Part shown: positions 19,341-27,342 of the stretch, one piece after another | Numbering within the stretch: the first letter of the stretch is position 1 | How the letters are laid out: each line of letters begins with the position of its first letter | NCBI GenBank assembly: GCA_903832325.1 | Contig: CAILBC010000026.1 | Span: 219,457 to 283,456, forward strand | Length of the DNA: 64,000 nt | Reading direction: 5' to 3' | Origin: an uncultured Sphingomonadales bacterium | Lineage (GTDB): Bacteria > Pseudomonadota > Alphaproteobacteria > Sphingomonadales > Sphingomonadaceae | Program-made: the position numbers and the translations under genes | Notes under the pieces: generated by a model | Database searches by the model: none | Told to the model about the DNA's origin: nothing | What the model saw: only the letters and a program-made list of their open reading frames with translations

Positions 19341-19645
19341 CCGATCTCTACCACCCGCCGGTCAAACGCTCGGTCGAAATTGCCGGCCACAAAACGTCGA
19401 TCAGCCTGGAACCGGTGTTCTGGGACTGGTTGCGGCGGGTTGCCGCAGACGAAGGCGTGCCGGTGAATGCGCTGGTGGCGCGGATCGATGCCGAACGCAT
19501 CCGCGCCGCCGTCCCCCCGGGGCTGGCCGGCGCGATCCGCCTGTGGCTGGTCGCGCAGCTGATGGACCAGCCGGCGGATCAATCCCCGCCGGCGCGCTCC
19601 ACATCTGCGCCCAGCAGCGCCAGCTTTTCTTCCAGCCGTTCATAA
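19337..19645 (+). CDS. Ribbon-helix-helix domain protein
   Basis: 102 residues beginning with TTG, which overlaps the phaB stop as TTGA. Sequence '[54 protein letters not shown]' matches the RHH_4 family: a beta-strand with conserved RSV..GHKTS, then two helices. Members are small DNA-binding proteins widespread in alphaproteobacteria. The Ser/Pro-rich tail runs 67 bp into the 3' end of the convergent murA. The overlapping TTGA suggests translation coupled to the reductase gene. Confidence 0.78.
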   Translation: MTDLYHPPVKRSVEIAGHKTSISLEPVFWDWLRRVAADEGVPVNALVARIDAERIRAAVPPGLAGAIRLWLVAQLMDQPADQSPPARSTSAPSSASFSSSRS

Positions 19646-20862
19646 CCGCGGTCCAGGTGGTACACCCGGTGCACCCGGGTTTCGCCTTCTGCCGCCAGCC
19701 CGGCGATAATCAGGCTCATCGATGCGCGCAAATCGGTGGCCATCACATCGGCCCCGGCCATGTGGTCCACCCCGTGCACAATCGCGGTGCGCCCCTTGGT
19801 TTCAATCCGCGCGCCCATGCGGTTCAATTCGGGCACATGCATATACCGGTTTTCGAAAATCGTTTCGGTCAGCACCGATGATCCCTTGGCCATGCACAGC
19901 ATGGCCATCAATTGCGCCTGCATGTCGGTGGCAAACCCGGGGAACGGCGCGGTGGACAGCGTAACCGGCCGGATCGCGCCATTGGCCGCCACATGCAGCC
20001 CGTCTTTCGTTGCCTCCACATGCACGCCGGCATCGTGCAGTGCCTGCACCGTGGCCGCCATATCTTCGATCCGCGCGCCGGCCAGCATGACATCGCCCCC
20101 GGTGATCGCCGCGGCGCAGGCATAGGATCCCGCCTCGATCCGGTCGGGCATCACCATATAGGTCGCGCCGTGCAGCCGCGGCACGCCCTGGATGGTCAGG
20201 TCCGAACTGCCGATCCCTTCGATCTGCGCGCCCATCGCCACCAGCATGTTGCACAAATCGACAATTTCCGGCTCGCGCGCGGCGTTGTGCATTGTCGATG
20301 TGCCGCTGGCCAGCACCGCCGCCATCAACGCGTTTTCGGTCGCGCCCACCGACACCACGGGAAAGGTATAGTGCCCGCCCGGCAGCCCGCCATCGGGCGC
20401 ATGCGCGCGCACATAGCCCGCGGCCAGTTCGATCGTGGCGCCAAACGCCTCCAGCGCTTTCAGATGCAAGTCGATCGGCCGGTTGCCGATCGCGCACCCG
20501 CCGGGCAAAGACACCGTCGCTTCGCCCGCGCGCGCCAGCATCGGCCCCAGCACCAGGATCGATGCGCGCATCTTGCGCACCAGGTCATAGGGCGCCACGG
20601 TCGAGGTCAGTCGCGTGGCCTGCAGCGTCATCACCCGGCCAAAATCTTCGGGCCGCGCTCCGGCAATCGCGGTCGATACGCCAAACTGGTTCAGCAGGTG
20701 CTGAAAACTGTCAATATCCGCCAATCGCGGCAGATTGCGCAGCGTCAGCGGCTCGTCGGTCAGCAGCGCACAGGGCAGCAGCGTCAGCGCCGCATTCTTT
20801 GCGCCCGAAACCGGCACTGTGCCCGATAGGCGGCGGCCGCCGCGAATGATGATCTTGTCCAT
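19579..20862 (-). CDS. murA: UDP-N-acetylglucosamine 1-carboxyvinyltransferase
   Basis: 427 residues, normal length. '[23 protein letters not shown]' at the N-terminus, the catalytic Cys 123 in '[16 protein letters not shown]', and '[13 protein letters not shown]' later are standard MurA features. It adds enolpyruvate to UDP-GlcNAc, the first committed step of peptidoglycan synthesis. Because the active-site residue is Cys rather than Asp, fosfomycin sensitivity would be expected of the enzyme. Transcribed alone on the minus strand, divergent from galU. Confidence 0.96.
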   Translation of the reverse strand: MDKIIIRGGRRLSGTVPVSGAKNAALTLLPCALLTDEPLTLRNLPRLADIDSFQHLLNQFGVSTAIAGARPEDFGRVMTLQATRLTSTVAPYDLVRKMRASILVLGPMLARAGEATVSLPGGCAIGNRPIDLHLKALEAFGATIELAAGYVRAHAPDGGLPGGHYTFPVVSVGATENALMAAVLASGTSTMHNAAREPEIVDLCNMLVAMGAQIEGIGSSDLTIQGVPRLHGATYMVMPDRIEAGSYACAAAITGGDVMLAGARIEDMAATVQALHDAGVHVEATKDGLHVAANGAIRPVTLSTAPFPGFATDMQAQLMAMLCMAKGSSVLTETIFENRYMHVPELNRMGARIETKGRTAIVHGVDHMAGADVMATDLRASMSLIIAGLAAEGETRVHRVYHLDRGYERLEEKLALLGADVERAGGD

Positions 20863-20978
20863 CGGCGCGATTTACCGGGATTCTGCGCGCACGCAATATC
20901 GCCACAAAAAGACTTGTTGCTTCACCCCGGCGTCGCAGCATAACAGCTCTGCAATATATTGGGGGTTAAAAGCCGGGC

Positions 20979-21872
20979 ATGACAAAAGTGAGCACCCGCA
21001 AACCGATCCGCAAGGCCGTCTTTCCAGTTGCCGGCCTGGGCACCCGCTTTCTGCCGGCGACAAAGGCCATACCCAAGGAAATGCTGCCGATCATCGACCG
21101 GCCGCTGATCCAGTATGCCGTCGACGAGGCGCGCGAAGCCGGCATCGAACAGCTGATTTTCGTAACCGGCCGCGGCAAGACCGCGATTGTCGAACATTTC
21201 GACACTGCCTTCGAACTCGAAGCAACGATGAGCGGCCGCGGCAAACCGCTCGACGTGCTCGATGCGACTCGCATTCAGCCCGGCAATCTTGTCACCGTGC
21301 GCCAGCAGGTGCCGATGGGCCTGGGCCACGCCATCTGGTGCGCACGCGCGATCGTGGGGGATGAACCCTTTGCCATTTTCCTGCCCGACGAACTGATGAT
21401 CGGTGCGCCTGGCTGCATGAAGCAGATGGTCGAAGCCTATGACGAAGTCGGCGGCAATCTGATCTCGGTGCTCGAAGTGCCCGAAGACGAAGTGTCGAGC
21501 TATGGCGTGATCAAACCCGGCTTCCGCGTTTCATCCACCCTGACTGAAGTCACCGGCCTGGTCGAAAAACCCAAACGCGAAGACGCGCCATCAAACCTGA
21601 TCATCTCGGGCCGCTATATCCTCCAGCCCGAAGTCATGCGCACTCTGGAAAACCAGGGCACCGGCGCTGGCGGCGAAATCCAGCTGACCGACGCCATGGC
21701 CCGCATGATCGGCCACCAACCGTTCCACGCCGTCACCTTCGCCGGCCGCCGCTATGACTGTGGCAGCAAGTCCGGCTTTGTCGAAGCCACGCTGGAACTG
21801 GCGCTGGCGCGCGAAGACATGGCCACCGATGTGCGCGCGCTGATCAAGCGGCTGGCGGCGGAAATCGGGTAA
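20979..21872 (+). CDS. galU: UTP-glucose-1-phosphate uridylyltransferase
   Basis: 297 residues. The nucleotidyltransferase signature 'AVFPVAGLGTRFLPATKAIPKEMLPIIDRPLIQYAVDEA' is at residues 10-45, with 'DELMIG' and 'GLVEKPKREDAPSNLIISGRYIL' later. It makes UDP-glucose from UTP and glucose-1-phosphate, a precursor for exopolysaccharide, LPS and, via oxidation, UDP-glucuronate. Single gene, divergent from murA with a 116-bp gap. Confidence 0.95.
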   Translation: MTKVSTRKPIRKAVFPVAGLGTRFLPATKAIPKEMLPIIDRPLIQYAVDEAREAGIEQLIFVTGRGKTAIVEHFDTAFELEATMSGRGKPLDVLDATRIQPGNLVTVRQQVPMGLGHAIWCARAIVGDEPFAIFLPDELMIGAPGCMKQMVEAYDEVGGNLISVLEVPEDEVSSYGVIKPGFRVSSTLTEVTGLVEKPKREDAPSNLIISGRYILQPEVMRTLENQGTGAGGEIQLTDAMARMIGHQPFHAVTFAGRRYDCGSKSGFVEATLELALAREDMATDVRALIKRLAAEIG

Positions 21873-21887
21873 AAGGGCCTTCGGCGG

Positions 21888-21907
21888 CAAAGGGCCACGG
21901 CCCTTTG
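21888..21907. terminator. Perfect inverted repeat between galU and the P450 gene
   Basis: CAAAGGGCC and GGCCCTTTG separated by two bases, between the convergent 3' ends of galU and the P450 gene. There is no T-run on either side, so this is a possible weak or Rho-assisted terminator only. Confidence 0.4.
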
Positions 21908-21973
21908 ATCCCGGGGGTTTGGCGGTGTTCAGGGGGTCATGGTCGCCTGTGGCACCTTCAACCTTTCAGGAAT

Positions 21974-23275
21974 TCAGACCGCTTTCCACCGCAACGGCAA
22001 CCGTTTCAACCCGCCCACAAACGTCGAATTGGCCCGCGCCGGCTCGCCGGCCAGTTCGATCGAATCGATCCTGTCGAGCAGCACTTCGAACAGGATGCGC
22101 ATTTCCAGGCGGGCGAGGTGGAGGCCCAGGCATTGGTGGGCGCCGGCGCCAAAGGCGGCGTGGCGGTTGGCTTCGCGGGTGGCGTCGAACCGGCGCGGGT
22201 CGGGGAATTGGGCGGGGTCGTGGTTGGCGGCCACGTAGTTCAGCATGATCCAGTCGCCGGCGGCGATGGGCTGGCCGGCGATTTCGGTATCGGTGGCGGC
22301 GGTGCGCATGAAGTGCTGGACTGGGGTGGTCCAGCGGATCGCTTCTTCGACAATGCCCGACAGCAGCGCGCGGTTGGCTTTTACCAGGGCGAACTGGGCC
22401 GGGTCTTGCGCCAGGGCGAGCATGGCGCCGGCAGTAGCGGCCGAGGTGGTGTCGTGTCCGGCGCTGGCGGCGATGATGTAGTATCCGGCGGTATCACGGT
22501 CGCCGATCGGTTCGCCATCGATCGTGCCGTTGGCGATCACGCTGGCAAGGTCGCCGGCGGGGGCCTTGCGCCGTTCGGCGGCGAGCGCGGCGAAATAGGC
22601 TTCGAAATCCTTCACCGCGCCCGATACGATCTGGGTGATCACTTCGGGGGGCAGGTTGCGGATGCCGGACTGGTTCAGGTCTTCATCCTGGCCACCGAAC
22701 ATCTGCTGGGTCAGCAACAACATGCGCTGTTCATCGGCTTCGGGCACACCCAGGATCTGCATGACGACGTGCAGGGGATAGGGGCTGGAAACCAGTTTGG
22801 TAAAATCACCTTCGCTGCCGGCATCGAGCAGGCGGGTAACGGTGTCTTCGGCAATCGCGCGGATCTGCGCTTCGATGGTGCGCAGGTTCTTGGGCATGAA
22901 CCATTCCTGCGTCAGCCGCCGCAGTTTGGGGTGCTTCGGGGCATCCATCTGCACCAGCGATTCGACCAGGTGCGGGCTGCCGCCGGTGATCGCGCGCACC
23001 AGGGCATCACCGCTGCGCAGGGTGAACACGGCGTTCTTGGGGTTGTTGAGAAAGGTCTGGTTGTCCTTGCTCACCTGCATCACCGCGTCAAAGCCGGACA
23101 GCAGCCAGAATGGTTCGTGACTATCATCCGCTGCGGTAACTTTGCCCACCGCCAGGCCGTTGCTGCGCAGCCAGTCGAACTGATCGAGCAGCGGAGTCCA
23201 CGCGCCATAGGCGTGCGGATCGATCACGGCACGGCCGATGTCGGCGGGAATCGCAGGCGTGATGGTGGTGGCCAT
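21974..23275 (-). CDS. Cytochrome P450
   Basis: 433 residues. All P450 landmarks are present: I-helix 'AASAGHDTTSA', K-helix 'EEAIRW' (ExxR), and the heme loop 'FGAGAHQCLGLHLARLEM' with the proximal Cys. It is a soluble bacterial-type P450 that needs separate ferredoxin partners, which are not seen nearby. It lies 23 bp after an acyl-CoA synthetase gene, so the pair likely act on one substrate, such as a fatty acid, terpenoid or sterol side chain; the substrate is not readable from sequence. Confidence 0.93.
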   Translation of the reverse strand: MATTITPAIPADIGRAVIDPHAYGAWTPLLDQFDWLRSNGLAVGKVTAADDSHEPFWLLSGFDAVMQVSKDNQTFLNNPKNAVFTLRSGDALVRAITGGSPHLVESLVQMDAPKHPKLRRLTQEWFMPKNLRTIEAQIRAIAEDTVTRLLDAGSEGDFTKLVSSPYPLHVVMQILGVPEADEQRMLLLTQQMFGGQDEDLNQSGIRNLPPEVITQIVSGAVKDFEAYFAALAAERRKAPAGDLASVIANGTIDGEPIGDRDTAGYYIIAASAGHDTTSAATAGAMLALAQDPAQFALVKANRALLSGIVEEAIRWTTPVQHFMRTAATDTEIAGQPIAAGDWIMLNYVAANHDPAQFPDPRRFDATREANRHAAFGAGAHQCLGLHLARLEMRILFEVLLDRIDSIELAGEPARANSTFVGGLKRLPLRWKAV

Positions 23276-23298
23276 GGTCGGGTATCCCGGTTGTGCGG

Positions 23299-24837
23299 TC
23301 AGGCAGATACGGCGGCTGCGGCCTTGTATTCATCGCGCAGCAGGCGTTTGAACAGTTTTCCGGTGGGTTCGCGCGGCAGTTCTGCGCGGAAATCGATCTG
23401 GCGCGGCATTTTGACGCGGCTGAGTTGCGGGGCAAGCCACGCCAGCAGCTCGTCGGCAAGGTCGGGCCCGGCCGCGGCAAAATCCACCGGCTGGACAATG
23501 GCGACCACGCGTTCGCCCATATCGGCATCGGGCGCGCCGATCACCGCGACATCGGCAACCTTGGGATGGGTGACCAGCAGGTTTTCGATTTCCTGCGGAT
23601 AGATGTTCACCCCGCCCGAAATGATCATGAAGCTTTTGCGGTCGGTCAGGAACAGATAGCCGTCTTCATCCTGGCGGCCAACGTCGCCCAGGCTGGTCCA
23701 GCCATGCTTGTTGGCGGCATCGCGCGTTTTTTCGGCATCGTTGTGATAGCTGAAGCTGCTGCCGCCTTCGAAATAGACCTGGCCTTCGGTGCCACGCGGC
23801 ACTTCGTCGCCGGCCTCATCGCAGATGCGGATCACGCCGAGCAGTGCGCGGCCGACCGATCCGGGCCGTTGCAGCCATTCCTCGCTGGAAATGAACGTAA
23901 AGCCGTTGCCTTCGGTGCCGGCGTAATATTCGCGCAAGACCGGGCCCCACCATTCGATCATCGCCTGCTTGACCGGAACCGGGCATGGCGCCGCGGCATG
24001 GACCGCGCAACGCAGGCTGGACAAGTCATAGCGGGCGCGGGTGGCGTCATCCAGTTTCAGCAGGCGCACGAAATGGGTCGGCACCCACTGGCTGTCGGTA
24101 ACGCGGTAGCGTTCGATCAGCGCCAGGGCGAGTTCCGGATCGAACTTTTCCATGCACACCACTGTGCCACCCATGCGGTGCACCGCCAGCGACCAGCGCA
24201 AGGGGGCGGCGTGATAGAGCGGGGCCGGGGACAGATAGATCGTATCGTCGCGAAACCCGAAGGCGCCGCGGGCAATGTCGACCAGCCCGTTCGGCGCGCC
24301 GATCGCCGGATCTTCGGGCAGGGGCACGCGCACCCCCTTTGGCTTGCCGGTGGTACCCGAGGAATAGAGCATGTCCATCCCGGCGCGTTCATCGGCCACC
24401 GGTATGGCCGGCATGGCCGCAAGCGCGGCCAACAGGTCCTGGTCACCCGTTCCGCCCAGGCGCAATTGCGGCAGATCGGGCGCTGCCCGCATGACTTCGT
24501 CGAGCATGGGGGCAAAGGCATTGTTGCTGACCAGCAGGCGCGATCCGCTGTCGCGCGCGATATAGGCAACTTCGGGCGCGGTCAGTCGCGACGAGACTGC
24601 GACATAGATCAGCCCGGCGCGCTGCGCGCCCCAGACCAGCGAAAAGAACACCGGATTGTTGTCAAAGCACAGCGCGATCGTATCGCCGATCTGCAGGCCC
24701 CGCGCGCGCAGCAATTGGGCAAAGCGGTTGCTGGCCTGGTCCAGTTCGGCATAGGTGATCACCTCCCCGCTGCCGCCCATGATCACCGCCGGCTTGTCGG
24801 GCATGGTCTGTGCATGGGCAAAGGGATGGAAATGCAT
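23299..24837 (-). CDS. AMP-binding acyl-CoA synthetase
   Basis: 512 residues from MHFHPFAHAQTMPDKPAVIM. Adenylate-forming motifs: 'YSSGTTGKPKGV' (A3), 'YYAGTEGNG' (A5), 'TSLGDVGRQDEDGYLFLTDR' (A7) and the C-terminal catalytic Lys in 'PTGKLFKR' (A10). It activates a carboxylic acid to its CoA thioester. The start at 24837 has GGAGAGG 6 bp upstream. First gene of an operon with the P450. Upstream lie 16-bp tandem repeats and a palindrome of the type bound by TetR regulators. Confidence 0.92.
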   Translation of the reverse strand: MHFHPFAHAQTMPDKPAVIMGGSGEVITYAELDQASNRFAQLLRARGLQIGDTIALCFDNNPVFFSLVWGAQRAGLIYVAVSSRLTAPEVAYIARDSGSRLLVSNNAFAPMLDEVMRAAPDLPQLRLGGTGDQDLLAALAAMPAIPVADERAGMDMLYSSGTTGKPKGVRVPLPEDPAIGAPNGLVDIARGAFGFRDDTIYLSPAPLYHAAPLRWSLAVHRMGGTVVCMEKFDPELALALIERYRVTDSQWVPTHFVRLLKLDDATRARYDLSSLRCAVHAAAPCPVPVKQAMIEWWGPVLREYYAGTEGNGFTFISSEEWLQRPGSVGRALLGVIRICDEAGDEVPRGTEGQVYFEGGSSFSYHNDAEKTRDAANKHGWTSLGDVGRQDEDGYLFLTDRKSFMIISGGVNIYPQEIENLLVTHPKVADVAVIGAPDADMGERVVAIVQPVDFAAAGPDLADELLAWLAPQLSRVKMPRQIDFRAELPREPTGKLFKRLLRDEYKAAAAVSA

Positions 24838-24878
24838 GGCGGTCCTCTCCAATGCGCCACCGTTGCCGGCGGCACAGC

Positions 24879-24919
24879 CTTGTCTGCCAGTCGGCTTGTC
24901 TGCCAGTCGGCTTATCTGG
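24879..24919. repeat. 16-bp tandem repeat (2.5 copies)
   Basis: CTTGTCTGCCAGTCGG at 24879-24894 and again at 24895-24910, then a partial copy CTTATCTGG. It lies 42-82 bp upstream of the acyl-CoA synthetase start, between that start and the palindrome at 24934. Confidence 0.85.
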
Positions 24920-24933
24920 TTTCTCGGTGCATG

Positions 24934-24949
24934 TTAACCGAACGATTAA
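24934..24949. promoter_or_regulatory. TetR-type operator candidate upstream of the acyl-CoA synthetase/P450 operon
   Basis: TTAACCGAACGATTAA, an imperfect palindrome with half-sites TTAA.CG on each side, about 100 bp upstream of the acyl-CoA synthetase start on the minus strand. Such 16-bp palindromes are typical TetR-family sites in lipid-catabolism promoters. No regulator gene is adjacent. Confidence 0.4.
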
Positions 24950-24992
24950 GAATTACAACGCGAATTGGACACCGGCGCCGGAGTTTGGCCGC

Positions 24993-25022
24993 AAAAAAGG
25001 GCGCCGTTGCCGGCGCCCTTTT
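24993..25022 (-). terminator. Strong intrinsic terminator after the M23 peptidase gene
   Basis: Perfect 12-bp arms AAAAGGGCGCCG (24995-25006) and CGGCGCCCTTTT (25011-25022) around a TTGC tetraloop. The minus strand continues with a further TT, 60 bp after the peptidase stop. Confidence 0.88.
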
Positions 25023-25082
25023 CCGTTTTTGTCGCATCCTCTCCCAAACGCGACGGGGCCGTTTTCGGCCTATGGCAAAATG

Positions 25083-25829
25083 TTATTCTTCGGGGCTTTC
25101 GGGGGCCGGGGCGGCGGTTGCACTGGCCAGCGTCACGCCGGCGCTTGCTTCGGCCACTTGCAGATAGGGAACCGGGTTCACCGCTTCGCCGCCGATGCGC
25201 ACTTCATAATGCAGGTGCGCGCCGGTAGAACGGCCGGTCGAACCGACATAGCCGATCACATCGCCCTTGTGCACGTGCTGCCCTTCGGCAACGGCGATGC
25301 GCGACATGTGGCCATAGCGCGTTTCCAGATTGGCGCCGTGTTCGATTTCCACGCACAGGCCATAGCCGCCGAACCAGTCGGCGCGGCCGATCACGCCATC
25401 GGCCGTGGCATGGATCGGGGTACCGGTCGAGGCGGGCAGATCCACGCCCTTGTGCATGCGGTATCCGCCCAGCACGGGGTGAACGCGCATGCCGAAATTG
25501 CTGCTCATCGAACGGTTGCTCGTCACGGGGACCAGCATGGGGATCGAGGCGGAGCCAGTGTCGGCCATGCTCGACGACCCGGCGGCATTCAGCGGCCGGC
25601 CGCTGTCAAGCGAGCGCCATGTGGCGAAAAGCTGGCGGAATTCGCTATCACCCGGGGTGCCGTTGAACGACGGGGTGGAACCGTTGCGGGCCGCTTCGGC
25701 CGCGCGCAGCGGGGCGGCGATGTCGGCCGAGGCGGCACTGCTGGCCAGCGCCGGGGTGGCGACCAGCGCGGCGACAGCAACCAGAGCGATCCGGCCAAGC
25801 ATGTCAGGGAGGAACCTGTTTTGCAGCAT
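25083..25829 (-). CDS. M23-family peptidoglycan endopeptidase
   Basis: 248 residues from MLQNRFLPDMLGRIALVAVAALVATPALA, a Sec signal peptide. The LytM/M23 domain covers about 110-225 with zinc ligands in 'HPVLGGYRMHKGVDLP' and 'GRSTGAHLHYEVR' (HxH), so it looks catalytically intact. Members cut peptide cross-links in the cell wall during growth or division. The frame stays open upstream to 25997, but only the start at 25829 puts the signal peptide at the N-terminus. No coiled-coil region is present, so it is a simple secreted M23 rather than EnvC-like. Confidence 0.88.
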   Translation of the reverse strand: MLQNRFLPDMLGRIALVAVAALVATPALASSAASADIAAPLRAAEAARNGSTPSFNGTPGDSEFRQLFATWRSLDSGRPLNAAGSSSMADTGSASIPMLVPVTSNRSMSSNFGMRVHPVLGGYRMHKGVDLPASTGTPIHATADGVIGRADWFGGYGLCVEIEHGANLETRYGHMSRIAVAEGQHVHKGDVIGYVGSTGRSTGAHLHYEVRIGGEAVNPVPYLQVAEASAGVTLASATAAPAPESPEE

Positions 25830-26006
25830 TACGACCCTTGCGAACCTTTTTCCTGTCGCACCATGCCCATTAATGATGGGTCCCGATGCGATCGTAAGAT
25901 GATTTCGGCACCGGCTAGAGGGTTTATCCTCAGGGTTCCTGATCATCCGAAGCCGGGGCGACCCCCCGGCCTCTTTGCAGGTTTGCGTTAGGGGCAAGTG
26001 TTGCGT

Positions 26007-26861
26007 TCAGGCAACCCCTGCCATGAAATCATACGACAGACCGGCAGCGGACCGCGCCGAGTCGTTGAATGGCGGCTTAACGGACCCCCTGAAATACCGC
26101 GTAACAAGCGTTTTCCATGCTTCCGGCGGCGAATCCCCCCTTTCGGCACATACGCATGCGAAATGGATTGTACCGAAACGGACATGACGCACTTCGTCGT
26201 CGAGGATTCGCTGCAGAATGCGCGCGCTGCGGAAATCACCTGCCGCCAGAAACCGGTCGATGGTCCTGGGCGTGACATCGAGGCCGCGCGCTTCCAGAAC
26301 CATCGGCACCACGGCCAGCCGCGCCGCTACATCGTGCGCGGTTTCGCGCGCGGCATCCCACAGGCCGTCGTGCGCGGGCATTGCGCCATAATGGCTGCCC
26401 AGCGTGATCAGCCGCCGCGCCAGCAGCGAAAAATGCATCGCCTCGTCCGCCGCCACGCCCAGCCAGTCCGAAACCCATTGGCCGCCGCGTTCGCCGCCAA
26501 AGCGCCCGGCGGCATCCAGTGCCAGATCGATTGCGGTGAATTCGATATGCGCCAGCGCGTGGAGCAGCGCGATCCGCCCGCGTTCCGATCCGCCCCGGCC
26601 GCGTTTGGGCATGGCATTGGGCGGCAGCAATTCAGGGCGGACCGGCCGCGCGGGCACATCGGGCATGGCCACATCGAATTCGGGCGCCAGCCGCCCCGCC
26701 GCCCAGTCGCGCGCCACCGCGCGCGTGGCAAAGGCCTTGGCGCGCGGATCGGCCGTCAGCATCGCAGCGCAGATTGCCCCCGCGACGCTTGTCCCTGTTT
26801 TGGTCATCTGGGCTTTGGTCATCTGGGCTTTGGTCATCTGGGCCTTTGTCATCTGGGCCAT
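26007..26861 (-). CDS. DUF455 ferritin-like protein with repetitive N-terminus
   Basis: 284 residues. From about residue 100 it has ferritin-like helices with the paired acidic/His motifs 'HALAHIEFTAIDLALDA', 'DEAMHFSLLARRL' and 'DEVRHVRFG', defining DUF455. The conserved Glu/His pairs suggest a di-iron centre; the reaction is not known. The N-terminus is MAQ followed by four MTKAQ/MTKTG units encoded by 15-bp tandem repeats. The start could be ATG 26861 or GTG 26867. It follows bcp by 10 bp in the glnE-bcp-DUF455 run. Confidence 0.82.
   Translation of the reverse strand: MAQMTKAQMTKAQMTKAQMTKTGTSVAGAICAAMLTADPRAKAFATRAVARDWAAGRLAPEFDVAMPDVPARPVRPELLPPNAMPKRGRGGSERGRIALLHALAHIEFTAIDLALDAAGRFGGERGGQWVSDWLGVAADEAMHFSLLARRLITLGSHYGAMPAHDGLWDAARETAHDVAARLAVVPMVLEARGLDVTPRTIDRFLAAGDFRSARILQRILDDEVRHVRFGTIHFACVCAERGDSPPEAWKTLVTRYFRGSVKPPFNDSARSAAGLSYDFMAGVA
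26799..26858. repeat. Four 15-bp tandem repeats inside the DUF455 gene
   Basis: Four units of TTTGGTCATCTGGGC (last one with first base C and one more change), 26799-26858, encoding the MTKAQ repeats at the N-terminus. The unit is a multiple of three, so copy-number change keeps the frame. Confidence 0.9.
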
Positions 26862-26871
26862 GGTCACCCGG

Positions 26872-27339
26872 TCAGAGTGCCTCGGCGGCGGCCAGCACTT
26901 CGGCAGCGTGGCCTTTGACCTTCACCTTGTTCCAGATGCGCGCAATGCGGCCATCGCTGCCGATCAGCAACGTAGTGCGCTCCATGCCCATATAGGTGCG
27001 GCCATACATCGATTTTTCGGTCCAGATGCCCAGCGCATCGGACAGGCCGGCCTCTTCGTCATCGCTGGCCAGCGGTGCGTTCAGGCCGTGCTTGTCGATA
27101 AACCGCTGGTGCTTTTGCGGGGTGTCCTTGCTCACGCCCAGCAGCGCCACGCCGGCTTTGGCAAAGCGATCGGCCAGGGCCGAAAAATCCTTGTTTTCGG
27201 TGGTGCAGCCCGGGGTGTCATCCTTGGGATAGAAAAACAGCACCAGCTTCTTCCCCGCGAAATCGGACGGGCGCACCGGTTCGCCCGCAGGGGTGGTCAG
27301 CGCGATGTCGGGGAGCGTTTCGCCCAGGGCAAGCGTCAT
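26872..27339 (-). CDS. bcp: Thioredoxin-dependent peroxiredoxin (Bcp/PrxQ)
   Basis: 155 residues with 'LVLFFYPKDDTPGCTTE', the peroxidatic Cys 45, and the Arg/Trp/Pro features of the PrxQ fold. It reduces hydroperoxides. The usual resolving Cys five residues later is Lys here, and I see no other Cys in the chain, so it would work as a 1-Cys type needing an external thiol. Starts 3 bp after glnE stops, in one operon. Confidence 0.93.
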   Translation of the reverse strand: MTLALGETLPDIALTTPAGEPVRPSDFAGKKLVLFFYPKDDTPGCTTENKDFSALADRFAKAGVALLGVSKDTPQKHQRFIDKHGLNAPLASDDEEAGLSDALGIWTEKSMYGRTYMGMERTTLLIGSDGRIARIWNKVKVKGHAAEVLAAAEAL

Positions 27340-27342
27340 GCG

